Part shown: positions 56,268-63,917 of the stretch, in pieces | Position numbering within the stretch: the first letter of the stretch is position 1 | Layout: each line of letters opens with the position of its first letter | Assembly: GCF_900129635.1 (NCBI RefSeq) | Contig: NZ_FSRB01000003.1 | Span: forward strand, 744,001-808,000 | Reading direction: 5' to 3' | DNA from: Singulisphaera sp. GP187 | Lineage (GTDB): Bacteria; Planctomycetota; Planctomycetia; Isosphaerales; Isosphaeraceae | DNA: 64,000 nt | Position numbers and translations under genes: made by a program | Notes under the pieces: generated by a model | Databases searched by the model: none | Seen by the model: only the letters and a program-made list of their open reading frames with translations | Told to the model about the DNA's origin: nothing

Positions 56268-57491
56268 CTAGTCAAGGCACTTTCTTACCGCGGACGCCAG
56301 CTCGATGGCACGCGGATCGATCAGGGTGGCCGCCCAGAGATTCGAGACGTAGCCGAAGCCGACCCGGGCTTCGGGGTCGGCAGCCCCCAGCGACCCGCCG
56401 CTGCCCGGGTGGCCGAATGACGCTGGGCCGAGCATGGGCATGACGGGCGGGCTAGACCGCCAAAAGCCGAGCGACATGTTAAACATGTTCCTCGTGGCAG
56501 GCTCCAGCTCCGGTGGGACGCCGTGCATGCGAGTGCGGTCGGTCTGAACCACCGTCATCGCTGCCACCGTATCGGGCTGGAGGAGGCAGATACCGTCGAC
56601 GTCGCTCACCGTTGCGGCGTACATGCGGGCGATGGAGCGGGCGTTGGCGAACATGTTCCCGCCCGGGAACTCCGCCGCCCGAAAGGCCCGCGACCCCATG
56701 TTCTCCTCGGTGATGCCGCCCACTGACCCAGCCTTGATGAGGACCGAATTCGGTCCCCAAAGGGTCTTCACCAAGGCCACCGCCACGGCGGGGTCCAACC
56801 CCATGAGCGCGCCGAAGTCAGTCGCCATGTCCTCGACGGAGTTGTAAGGGAAGGGGGCCGCATCGAGCCGGGCAACCCGCGGCTCGATCTCTTCGGGTAG
56901 ACCGATCCATGCGGACAGCCCGAGAGGGCCGGCGATTTCCTCGGCGAAGAATGTGCCCAAGGACCTGCCCGTGATGCGTTTGACGACCTCTCCAACGAGA
57001 AAGCCGTACGTCTGCGCGTGGTAGAGGTGCTCCGTCCCGGGCGTCCACAGCGGCTTCTGTACTTCTAACGCACGAATCAGCGGATCCCAGGCGCACGCCT
57101 CCTCGAACGTCAGCGGCGCGTCGACAACCGGCAGACCGGCCTGGTGGGAGAGCAACCACCGGACCGGGATCTCCTCCTTATCCGCCGCGCCGAACTCCGG
57201 CCAGTACCGGATGACGGGAGCATCGAGATCAAGCTCGCCACGCTCGACGAGGAGGTGGGCGCACATTGCGGTCGCACCCTTCGTGGTCGACGCGACGGCC
57301 ACGACCGTGTCCTGTTCCCACGGGCGATTTCTCTCGCGGTCGGCCAGACCACCCCACAGATCGACCACAGCACGCCCGTCGACATAGACGCAGCATGCAG
57401 CGCCTAGGTCCTTTCCTTCTTTGAAGTTGGAGCGGAAGGTATCCGCCACCTGCTCCCAGCCGTCCTCGACCACGCCATTGACGTCACTCAT
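56268..57491 (-). CDS. Serine hydrolase of the beta-lactamase/esterase (class C-like) family
   Basis: A 407-residue cytoplasmic serine hydrolase. The catalytic SxxK is STTK (Ser68, Lys71) in VVAVASTTKGATAMCAHLL; the second catalytic Tyr lies in HLYHAQTYGFLVGEVV near 155; and the C-terminal GHPGSGGSLGAADPEARVGFGYVSN near 370 corresponds to the KTG-like box region with HPGxGG, as in EstB-type esterases. No signal peptide, so penicillin hydrolysis is unlikely; an ester or lactone substrate is more plausible. GGAGG lies about ten bases before the ATG. It sits 42 bp downstream of the DUF1048/PadR genes and may be under their control. Confidence 0.88.
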   Translation of the reverse strand: MSDVNGVVEDGWEQVADTFRSNFKEGKDLGAACCVYVDGRAVVDLWGGLADRERNRPWEQDTVVAVASTTKGATAMCAHLLVERGELDLDAPVIRYWPEFGAADKEEIPVRWLLSHQAGLPVVDAPLTFEEACAWDPLIRALEVQKPLWTPGTEHLYHAQTYGFLVGEVVKRITGRSLGTFFAEEIAGPLGLSAWIGLPEEIEPRVARLDAAPFPYNSVEDMATDFGALMGLDPAVAVALVKTLWGPNSVLIKAGSVGGITEENMGSRAFRAAEFPGGNMFANARSIARMYAATVSDVDGICLLQPDTVAAMTVVQTDRTRMHGVPPELEPATRNMFNMSLGFWRSSPPVMPMLGPASFGHPGSGGSLGAADPEARVGFGYVSNLWAATLIDPRAIELASAVRKCLD

Positions 57492-57533
57492 TGCCTCACG
57501 CCTCCTATTTCTGGACATCCGTTTCCTATTTCA

Positions 57534-57884
57534 TTACGGTTCGTTGCCCGCGACGCGATCGATGGCCTGGGTCAGCCGTTCCCGCTCCCGGATGATCCAC
57601 TGACCCACCGGGTAGTTCCGACGAAACGCCTCGGCGAACTCCACAGGGTCCTCCCCGACGATCGCGCGGATCGGGGTCCCGCTCGCCGCGCTCTCGTCGA
57701 AGAGGTCGGCAAGATCCTCCAGCATCGCCATCAGCTCGTCGCCCTTCCCCGGCCCGAAGTACATCAGGTACCACTCCAGCGCATCGATCGCGGTGTGATA
57801 GTTCGCGGGAAGCTGTCGCGTGCGCGCCTTGTACTTCCAGTAACGTCTCTTCTCGGCGATCATTCGTGATACAAACATGTTCAT
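57534..57884 (-). CDS. DUF1048 family protein
   Basis: A 116-residue soluble helical protein of the DUF1048 family, whose genes usually follow a PadR regulator. It starts MFVSRMIAEKRRYWKYKARTR (after MN) and contains HTAIDALEWYLMYFGPGKGDELMAMLEDLADLFDESAASG, the family's core, and PVEFAEAFRRNYPVGQWIIRERERL near the end. ATG 57884 overlaps the PadR stop by four bases (ATGA), so it is translationally coupled. Its role is unknown; in some firmicutes it is part of a PadR-type operon linked to stress or efflux. Confidence 0.88.
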   Translation of the reverse strand: MNMFVSRMIAEKRRYWKYKARTRQLPANYHTAIDALEWYLMYFGPGKGDELMAMLEDLADLFDESAASGTPIRAIVGEDPVEFAEAFRRNYPVGQWIIRERERLTQAIDRVAGNEP

Positions 57885-58210
57885 GCCTTTCTTTTTCGGA
57901 GCTGTTCGAGCCGTTCCGCGAGGAAGCTCCACGTCCTCCAGAACTCTTCGAGATATTCCTGTCCCTGAGCGTTGAGCGAATACACCTTGCGCGGCGGCCC
58001 CTTCTCGGACGGGATCTTCTCCACGTCGACGAGGCCCTTTTGCTCGTTCCTCACGAGCAGGGCGTAGACGGTGCCTTCGGCGATGTCGGAAAAGCCCTGC
58101 TCTCGCAACCGTGCCGTGATCTCGTAGCCGTACGCGGGCTGCACGGACAGGATCGCGAGGACGATGCCCTCCAGCGTGCCCTTGAGCATCTCCGTCATCT
58201 GCTTGCCCAC
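57881..58210 (-). CDS. PadR-family transcriptional regulator
   Basis: A 109-residue winged-helix regulator. LKGTLEGIVLAILSVQPAYGYEITARLREQGFSDIAEGTVYALLVRNEQKGLVDVEKI is the PadR DNA-binding domain (residues about 8-66); PPRKVYSLNAQGQEYLEEFWRTW is its wing and dimer helix. The start is GTG 58210 with AGGAGG six bases before it. PadR repressors normally bind their own promoter and release on binding a small aromatic or drug-like molecule. The promoter directly upstream has two operator-like dyads (see separate entries). Confidence 0.93.
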   Translation of the reverse strand: MGKQMTEMLKGTLEGIVLAILSVQPAYGYEITARLREQGFSDIAEGTVYALLVRNEQKGLVDVEKIPSEKGPPRKVYSLNAQGQEYLEEFWRTWSFLAERLEQLRKRKA

Positions 58211-58226
58211 GGAACACCTCCTCGAC

Positions 58227-58270
58227 CTACTCAGCGTTACTTACTACCGGTATATAGCACCACTGAGTAG
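58227..58270. promoter_or_regulatory. Operator-like inverted repeats at the padR promoter
   Basis: CTACTCAG (58227-58234) and CTGAGTAG (58263-58270) are exact inverses and flank the -10 element. A nested CACT-GAGT-AGTG (58261-58272) lies in the spacer of the promoter. Both positions suit binding by the PadR protein encoded immediately downstream. Confidence 0.62.
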
Positions 58271-58280
58271 TGACTGTCAA
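58251..58280 (-). promoter_or_regulatory. Sigma-70-type promoter of the padR operon
   Basis: On the minus strand TTGACA (58280-58275) is followed after 18 bases by TATATA (58256-58251), about 41 bp upstream of the padR GTG start. Both boxes match the consensus closely, which is unusual in this GC-rich window. Confidence 0.72.
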
Positions 58281-58405
58281 GCGCCACCTGACGGCGGGGG
58301 TGTCGGCTCTTGCCACCAGAAGGCCCGAACGGCGGGAACCGCTAAGCCGTTGGGCTCGGTTTTCATTGATTTTCTGATCGGTGACCGCGGTGATGCAATC
58401 GCCGT

Positions 58406-58486
58406 TGGGTGCCACGGGTTGTACTCAACCCGTGAGTGATAGCCTGGGTTTTTGGCTCACGGGTTGGGTACAACCCGTGGCACCCA
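58406..58486. repeat. Paired inverted repeat (BIME/MITE-like), 31-bp arms
   Basis: The arms 58406-58436 and 58456-58486 are inverse copies with one mismatch. Each arm is itself a hairpin (CACGGGTTG-tact-CAACCCGTG in the first), so the element can fold as two small hairpins or one long stem, as in bacterial interspersed mosaic elements. A 19-base spacer separates them. Confidence 0.85.
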
Positions 58487-58694
58487 GGGCTTGCACATAA
58501 TTCAATACAGAGAAAGATCAGGTCCACGTGCTTAGGCCATCAGCGACGGTGGAACGGGCAGACCTGCCTCGGCCTGCGTTCGAGAGTCCCCACGTCATCG
58601 CCAGCAGCTTCGCCTGCGCCTCGGCCTCCGTCACCGTGATCGCGTGCTGTCCTGACTCGCTCCCGAATCCCGTGCGGCAGCCGGCGTGATGTAG

Positions 58695-58907
58695 CCAGAC
58701 GTAGTCCTCGTCGCCGCGGAGCGACGGTTCATCGAGCGAGCGGACGAGAACATGTTGCTCGTCGACAGCTCTTCCGCGGGCCATCTGGCCAGGTCGTCTG
58801 CGATCTTTCTGAGATCGACGTCATCGTGACGGACGCCGGAATCTCCGTGGCTGATCGAGAGGTGGTGGGAAAGGCCGGCGTTCGCCTGGTGATCGCGGAA
58901 GCCTAAA
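58695..58907 (+). pseudogene. Truncated, frameshifted DeoR-family regulator remnant
   Basis: Only the C-terminal effector half remains. One frame reads PDVVLVAAERRFIERADENMLLVDSSSAGHLAR; about base 58795 the homology jumps to another frame as VCDLSEIDVIVTDAGISVADR..VGKAGVRLVIAEA and a TAA at 58905. The LLVDSS...DLSEID.IVTD pattern is the DeoR/GlpR sugar-phosphate-binding domain. The DNA-binding N-terminus is missing and a stop (58692) lies upstream. Confidence 0.68.
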
Positions 58908-59035
58908 GTTCCGTCGCCAGGACCTCCCGGTCGATCTGGCTCACGCTCGTCACACCGGTCAGGGACATCGCGACGCGCATTTCAGCTTCGATCAGCTCGA
59001 GAAGGTGGCTCACCCCGCTCTGGCCGCCGGCCACG
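58904..59035 (-). pseudogene. C-terminal remnant of an FMN-dependent alpha-hydroxy-acid oxidase
   Basis: The minus strand reads VAGGQSGVSHLLELIEAEMRVAMSLTG followed by VTSVSQIDREVLATEL and TAG (58906-58904). GLA.GG..GV...L.LL..E...AM.L.G is the last helix pair of the lactate/glycolate oxidase family (LldD type). Upstream of 59035 the similarity stops where the 107-bp direct repeat begins. Its end overlaps the DeoR remnant end. Confidence 0.6.
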
Positions 59036-59126
59036 CTCGTCGGCGTCTCCTCGTCCTGCCCCTGCCACTCGGGGTCGTCACGGCCCTGTCCGGCTCCTTG
59101 CCCCGTCGCGGTTCCTCGGCTTATAG
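59020..59126. repeat. 107-bp direct repeat, copy 1
   Basis: Identical to 61130-61236 except for four substitutions by my count (near 59034, 59041, 59061, 59065). Both copies begin CTGGCCGCCGGCCA and end GCTTATAG. Copy 1 borders the alpha-hydroxy-acid oxidase remnant. Confidence 0.9.
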
Positions 59127-59677
59127 GGGAGACTCAAGTGGCCAAGCACCCCAGTTGGGAGGCCTAGGAGAATCAGCGAGGATAGGCAGCCATCGCCTAC
59201 CCCAGATGAATTCGCCATGTTCTCCGTCTTACCCTTTTTCGATGCCAGTCCACCGACATCCCCCTATCGAGAAGATGCGGGGAGCCCAAACAGGAGCGTC
59301 CGGGCCTCCCGAGAAAGCTTACGGACCGCTTGTCCGTTGATCGGGGCCCCCGGGACAAGTGAGGTGGGGACGGTCCGTCCTGACGGACCGAACCCGAGGT
59401 CGGCTAGGGCTGATGGCAATCGTTACAATATTTCTGAACAAACAGGACATGTCAACCAACAAACGCTCTTGATTTATTCAGTTTATCTGATTAAATGCGC
59501 TATGACATCGACCATGTGAGACAAATCGGTGGTCGAATGGGACTCATCCGGGAGATCCCCGATGGTCTGGGAAATCTCGGTTTGATGTTACCTCGGTTGC
59601 GTGTGACCTCCCCTGCTCCAAAGGGGACGAGAAGGGCGAGGCCCAAGTCTTCCCCATTTCCCCCGGAGGGTCGTACG
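59127..59677. other. Non-coding region upstream of the LTxxQ-repeat gene
   Basis: 551 bp. It contains a degenerate copy (59137-59169) of a ribosome-binding-site region found again at 60963-60995, a CGGTCCGT/ACGGACCG hairpin (59371-59390), and an AT-rich tract (59410-59500) that may be the promoter. The plus frame of the downstream gene is open from 59495 but has no protein features before 59678. Confidence 0.45.
59371..59390. repeat. Short hairpin upstream of the LTxxQ-repeat gene
   Basis: CGGTCCGT-CCTG-ACGGACCG, eight-base exact stem. Possible terminator of a lost upstream gene. Confidence 0.5.
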
Positions 59678-60826
59678 ATGAGAATGACTCGGTACTACTG
59701 GATCGTTCCCGCTCTCGTGGCCGTGCTGGGCGCAGGGCGCGGGGCCAGAGGCCAGAATGAGAGAGACCTCAGGCCGGAGGTCGATCAGTTGGTGCAGTCG
59801 GTGGCGGAGAAGCTCGAGTCGGTCGGCGACAAGCTGGAACTGACCGCCGACCAGCGGGCGAAGATCCGCGAGGCCCACGCCAGCTTCGAGGCGAAGTACA
59901 AAAGCCTGCGGGGCGAGCGGCGCGACCTGCTCCACTCGGAGTTGACAACCCTGGGCGCCATCCTGACCCCCGAGCAGCGTGACAAGGTCAAAGACTTCGC
60001 CGAGGATCGCATCGAGGCGAGGAAAATCGAGACCGCCGAGCGCGACTGGCCCCGTTTCGCCGGCATGCGCGACACGATCGCCGAGAGGATTCAGGGGGCC
60101 GGCGCCTCGCTCGGCTTGACCGACGAGCAACGCAAGCATATTCGCGCGGCCTGGGCCCCATTCGCAGAGAAATACCGAGCCGAACGTGCCCGGCGTCGGG
60201 ATCTGGTCGAAGCCGAGTTCAAGGACATCGCCGCGCTGCTGACCCCCGAGCAGCGGCGAAAGGCGCGCGAGGCGATCGAGGAATCATGCGTCCGCGCCCA
60301 AATGGCGGCGTCTGTCGCCGAGCGACTCGATGCCATGGCCGACTCTCTCGGGCTTAACACCGACCAGCGTCAGCGGATCGTCGCGGCCCACCGCCCCTTC
60401 GCCGAGAAGTACCGGGCACTCAGGGACGAGCGTCGCGAGTTGCTCCGGGACGAGCTCAAAGCGATCGGTGCCGTCCTGACCCCCGCCCAGCGCGAGAAGC
60501 TCGAGAACTTCGCCGAGGACCGGATCGTCCTCATCGGAGTCGCGCCTGGGGAGAATGACCGGGCCGAGGCCATGAAGCATCTCCGCGAGTCCATGGCTGA
60601 ACGGCTGGAAACGGTCGGCGACAAGCTGGGACTGACCGCCGACCAGCGGGCGAAGATCCGCGACATCCACGACAACTTCGCGGAGAAGTACAAGGACCAA
60701 CGTACGCAACGCAAGGTCCTCAGACAGGCGGAGTTGGATGCTCTGAACCCGATCTTGACCTCCGCGCAGCGCGCCAAGGTTGAGGATTTTGTCGAGGATC
60801 ACTTCGAGAGGACCAAGCGGAACTGA
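59678..60826 (+). CDS. Periplasmic protein with four Spy/CpxP-like LTxxQ units
   Basis: A 382-residue exported helical protein. After a signal peptide (WIVPALVAVLGAGRGARG) there are four units of about 90 residues, each with two LTxxQ-type motifs: ELTADQRAKI and LTPEQRDKV; GLTDEQRKHI and LTPEQRRKA; GLNTDQRQRI and LTPAQREKL; GLTADQRAKI and LTSAQRAKV. The arrangement resembles Spy/CpxP, small periplasmic chaperones or stress sensors, which normally carry one unit per chain. Unit 1 and unit 4 are very alike, suggesting recent internal duplication. GGAGGG lies seven bases before the ATG. A G/C-rich hairpin at 60864-60892 follows. Confidence 0.86.
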   Translation: MRMTRYYWIVPALVAVLGAGRGARGQNERDLRPEVDQLVQSVAEKLESVGDKLELTADQRAKIREAHASFEAKYKSLRGERRDLLHSELTTLGAILTPEQRDKVKDFAEDRIEARKIETAERDWPRFAGMRDTIAERIQGAGASLGLTDEQRKHIRAAWAPFAEKYRAERARRRDLVEAEFKDIAALLTPEQRRKAREAIEESCVRAQMAASVAERLDAMADSLGLNTDQRQRIVAAHRPFAEKYRALRDERRELLRDELKAIGAVLTPAQREKLENFAEDRIVLIGVAPGENDRAEAMKHLRESMAERLETVGDKLGLTADQRAKIRDIHDNFAEKYKDQRTQRKVLRQAELDALNPILTSAQRAKVEDFVEDHFERTKRN

Positions 60827-60863
60827 GCGGAGCGCTTCACCACCCAGAGTGGCGTTCTCCGCG

Positions 60864-60892
60864 TCCGGGGGGGGAGCCGCCCCACCCCCGGA
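60864..60892 (+). terminator. Terminator-like hairpin after the LTxxQ gene
   Basis: TCCGGGGG and CCCCCGGA pair, with inner GGG/CCC, 38 bp past the stop; TTCGTTTT follows shortly after. Confidence 0.6.
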
Positions 60893-60994
60893 TTCGTTTT
60901 GATCTCGAGGGCGCGGGACGGGCTGTTCCCCATTTATTGGTCCACTTCAACGGGACGGCCACAGTGGCCAGGCACTTCAGCAGGGAGGTCTGGG

Positions 60995-61366
60995 ATGACC
61001 AGTGACCAGACCCTTCAGAGAGTGACCAGTGACGAGGCACTTCAGCGATATGTCTATTCTGTTGTAAAAGATCAACAGCGGTTCATTCGATGGATTTTCG
61101 CGGTCCCCCGCTTTACCTTCTTTAGGTGCCTGGCCGCCGGCCAAGCTCGTAGGCGTCTCCTCGTCCTGCCCATGTCACTCGGGGTCGTCACGGCCCTGTC
61201 CGGCTCCTTGCCCCGTCGCGGTTCCTCGGCTTATAGTGTCGGGCCGGAGTGCAGGCAAAGCGACCTGAGGGCCGAGGAGTCTGGGAATGCAGAATCGCGG
61301 GAACTGGTGGGGCGTCGCAGTTGTCCTCGTCTTCGTCGTGGCGAGGACGCCGGTGGCCGGGGATGA
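60995..61366 (+). CDS. Doubtful small ORF with nine-residue tandem repeat
   Basis: A 123-codon frame that begins with an ATG six bases after a perfect GGGAGG. It reads MTSDQTLQR then VTSDEALQR, encoded by a tandem 27-bp repeat (60995-61048), then YVYSVVKDQQRFIRWIF, after which it enters the 107-bp repeat and overlaps the following gene start by 80 bp. The translation signal is convincing but the C-terminal half looks non-native. It may be the start of a gene broken by the repeat, or a leader peptide. No family recognised. Confidence 0.3.
   Translation: MTSDQTLQRVTSDEALQRYVYSVVKDQQRFIRWIFAVPRFTFFRCLAAGQARRRLLVLPMSLGVVTALSGSLPRRGSSAYSVGPECRQSDLRAEESGNAESRELVGRRSCPRLRRGEDAGGRG
61130..61236. repeat. 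107-bp direct repeat, copy 2
   Basis: See copy 1 at 59020-59126. This copy lies 50 bp before the YncE/phosphoesterase start, where its last bases (GCTTATAG) could contribute a -10-like element. Confidence 0.9.
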
Positions 61367-63917
61367 AGCGGTGCGGGTGGGGCCGACCCCTGACGGCCGG
61401 GGATGGGTCGCGCCGACGAAGCAGGTGCTCCGGCCGGCGGGACAGGCGATCGAGTACGGAGGTCGTCCCGTCGACCTGGTCCTGGCGCCCGGGGGCCGAC
61501 GGCTCTACGCGAAGGACCACCGGGGCCTCGTCGCCATCGACCGTGAGGGGTGGAAGATCGTGCAGGAGCTCGCCTTCCCGAAGGGAGGGGGCTCGATGCA
61601 CGGGATCACCATCTCGGCGGACGGGACGCGAGTGTTCGCGACGACCGCCCAGGACTCCCTGGATGAGGCGACCGTCGGCGCGGACGGGTCGCTCGCCTGG
61701 TCCCGGAGGATCGCGCTGCCGGGTCCGGGGGGCAAGGGCGACTCGCATGCATGTGGCATCGCCCTCTCGGCCGACGGGGCCACCGCATATGTCTGCCTCT
61801 CCCGGAATAACACCCTCGGCGTGGTGGACCTGGCGGGGGGGAAGCTCGTCAAGGAGATCCCCGTCGGCGTCGCCCCGTTCAACGTGACCTTGTCCTCGGA
61901 CGGCGCCTCGGCCTTCGTCTCGAACTGGGGAGGACGACGGCCCCACGCGGGGGAGAAGACCGCCCCGTCGTCGGGGACCCCGGTCCTGATCGACGAGCGC
62001 GGGGTCGGCAAGAGCGGGACCGTGGGCAAGGTCGACCTCGCCGCGGGCAGGCAGGTCGCGGAGGTCGCGACGGGCCTTCACCCCGCCGACCTCGTCTCAC
62101 ACGCGGGCTCGGGCCGGCTCTACGTGGCCAACGCCAACTCCGACACCGTCACCGTCATCGACACGGCGGGGATGACGGTGGTGGAGACGATCCTCGTCCG
62201 TCCCGAGCCGTCGCTCCCCTTCGGGAGCGCCTCGAATGCCCTCGCGCTGTCCGCCGATGGCCGGACGCTGTTCGTGGCCAATGGGGGCAACAACGCCCTG
62301 GCCGTCGTGGACCTGGCACCCGCCCCGGAGAAGGGCGAGGCCCCAGGCGCGAGCAAGGTGCGTGGGTTCGTCCCGACGGCGTGGTATCCCGGGGCGGTCG
62401 TCGCCGACGGGGGCGAGCTGTTCGTGGCGAACGTCAAGGGGTTCGGGTCGCGCAATGAGTCGCCGAGCCCGAAGGGCCGGTCGGCCAAGGCGTACCTCGG
62501 CGTCGTCTCGAAGGTCCCCGTGCCGGGCCTCGAGGATCTGGCCGTGCAGACCGAGCAGGTCCGGACGAACGCCCGCGTCCCGCAGATGCTCCGCGCCTGG
62601 GAGAAGGCCCACGCCGGCGTCGACCCGGTGCCGATACCGAAGCGGCTGGGCGAGCCCTCCGTCTTCGAGCACGTCGTCTACGTCATCAAGGAGAACCGGA
62701 CCTACGACCAGGTCTTCGGCGACATCCGCAAGGGAGAAGGGGACCCGGCCCTCTGCATCTACGGGCGTGAGATCACCCCCAACCACCACGCTCTGGCCGA
62801 GCGGTACGTCCTGCTCGACAACTTCTACTGCAATGGGGTCGTCTCTGCCGACGGCCACTCCTGGGCCACCGAGGGGAACGTCACCGACCACCTGGAGAAG
62901 TCCTTCGGCGGGTTCACCCGCAGCTACACCTACGGCGACGACCCGCTGACCTACTCCTCGACCGGGTTCCTCTGGGACAACGTCCTGCTGCACGGTCTCT
63001 CCTTCCGCAACTACGGCGAGATGGACTACGCCACCCCGGTCCCCAAGACGGCGACCTACACCGAGATCCTCAAGGATTACGAGGACGGCGAGGGGACGAT
63101 CGGCTTCGAGGCCTCGATCGGCATCGAGACCTTGCGGCGTTACAGCGCCTCGGGCTATCCGGGGTGGAACATGGGAATCCCCGACGTCGTCCGGGCCGGC
63201 ATCTTCCTCAAGGCGCTGCACGAGGCGGAGGCGAAGGGCGAGTGGCCGAACCTGACGATCGTCCACTTGCCGAACGACCACACCTCGGGGACCTCGCCCG
63301 ACATGCCGACCCCAAATGCCTATCTGGCCGACAACGACCTGGCGCTGGGCCGCATTGTCGAGGGCCTGTCCCGGAGCAAATTCTGGCCGAAGACCTGTAT
63401 CTTCGTCATCGAGGATGACCCGCAGGACGGCTTTGACCACATCGACGGGCACCGCTCGATCGCGCTGGTGATCAGCCCCTACACGAGGCGGGGGGCCGTG
63501 GTCCACGACTTCTACAATCAGACCTCCGTGCTGCACACGATGGAGCGCATCCTCGGCTGCCCGCCGATGAATCAGATGGACGCGATGTCCCCCTTGATGT
63601 CGGCCTGCTTCCGGGAGACGCCCGACCTCTCCCCGTATGAGGCGCTCCCGGTCAACGTGCCCATCGGCCAGTTGAATCCCAAGTTGAGCGGGCTCGAGGG
63701 GCCGGAGCACCACTGGGCCCGGCTCAGCCTGAAGCAGAATTTCCGGGTGCCCGATCGCGTTGAGGACGACGCGATGAACCGGATCCTCTGGCACCGGGCC
63801 AAGGGCCTCGACACGCGCTATCCGGCGGAACTGGCCGGGGCGCACGGCAAGGGGCTCGCGGCGCGTCGGCTCATCGGCGTGAAGAGCGACGATGATGACG
63901 ATGACGACGACGATTGA
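61287..63917 (+). CDS. Exported beta-propeller (YncE-like) and phosphoesterase fusion protein
   Basis: An 876-residue protein. A signal peptide (WGVAVVLVFVVARTPVAG) is followed by a seven-bladed YncE-like propeller, residues about 50-420, with repeated LSADGxTxYV and VVDLAxGxxVxEIPVG strands. The second half, from EHVVYVIKENRTYDQVFGD near 468, is a phosphoesterase of the alkaline phosphatase superfamily: Asn/Thr and Asp metal ligands in this motif, NGVVSADGHSWATEGNVTDH, TIVHLPNDHTSG, and VIEDDPQDGFDHIDGHRS. Related fusions occur across planctomycetes and acidobacteria as exported proteins; their substrate is not known. It ends in nine Asp encoded by GAT/GAC repeats. GAGGAG lies eight bases before ATG 61287. 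Confidence 0.9.
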   Translation: MQNRGNWWGVAVVLVFVVARTPVAGDEAVRVGPTPDGRGWVAPTKQVLRPAGQAIEYGGRPVDLVLAPGGRRLYAKDHRGLVAIDREGWKIVQELAFPKGGGSMHGITISADGTRVFATTAQDSLDEATVGADGSLAWSRRIALPGPGGKGDSHACGIALSADGATAYVCLSRNNTLGVVDLAGGKLVKEIPVGVAPFNVTLSSDGASAFVSNWGGRRPHAGEKTAPSSGTPVLIDERGVGKSGTVGKVDLAAGRQVAEVATGLHPADLVSHAGSGRLYVANANSDTVTVIDTAGMTVVETILVRPEPSLPFGSASNALALSADGRTLFVANGGNNALAVVDLAPAPEKGEAPGASKVRGFVPTAWYPGAVVADGGELFVANVKGFGSRNESPSPKGRSAKAYLGVVSKVPVPGLEDLAVQTEQVRTNARVPQMLRAWEKAHAGVDPVPIPKRLGEPSVFEHVVYVIKENRTYDQVFGDIRKGEGDPALCIYGREITPNHHALAERYVLLDNFYCNGVVSADGHSWATEGNVTDHLEKSFGGFTRSYTYGDDPLTYSSTGFLWDNVLLHGLSFRNYGEMDYATPVPKTATYTEILKDYEDGEGTIGFEASIGIETLRRYSASGYPGWNMGIPDVVRAGIFLKALHEAEAKGEWPNLTIVHLPNDHTSGTSPDMPTPNAYLADNDLALGRIVEGLSRSKFWPKTCIFVIEDDPQDGFDHIDGHRSIALVISPYTRRGAVVHDFYNQTSVLHTMERILGCPPMNQMDAMSPLMSACFRETPDLSPYEALPVNVPIGQLNPKLSGLEGPEHHWARLSLKQNFRVPDRVEDDAMNRILWHRAKGLDTRYPAELAGAHGKGLAARRLIGVKSDDDDDDDDD

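Noticed and set aside
58518-58784. Minus-strand frame of 88 codons
   Set aside because: It is antisense to part of the DeoR remnant and resembles no family I know.
62097-63845. Antisense open frame of ~580 codons opposite the propeller-phosphoesterase gene
   Set aside because: Shadow frame without domain features.
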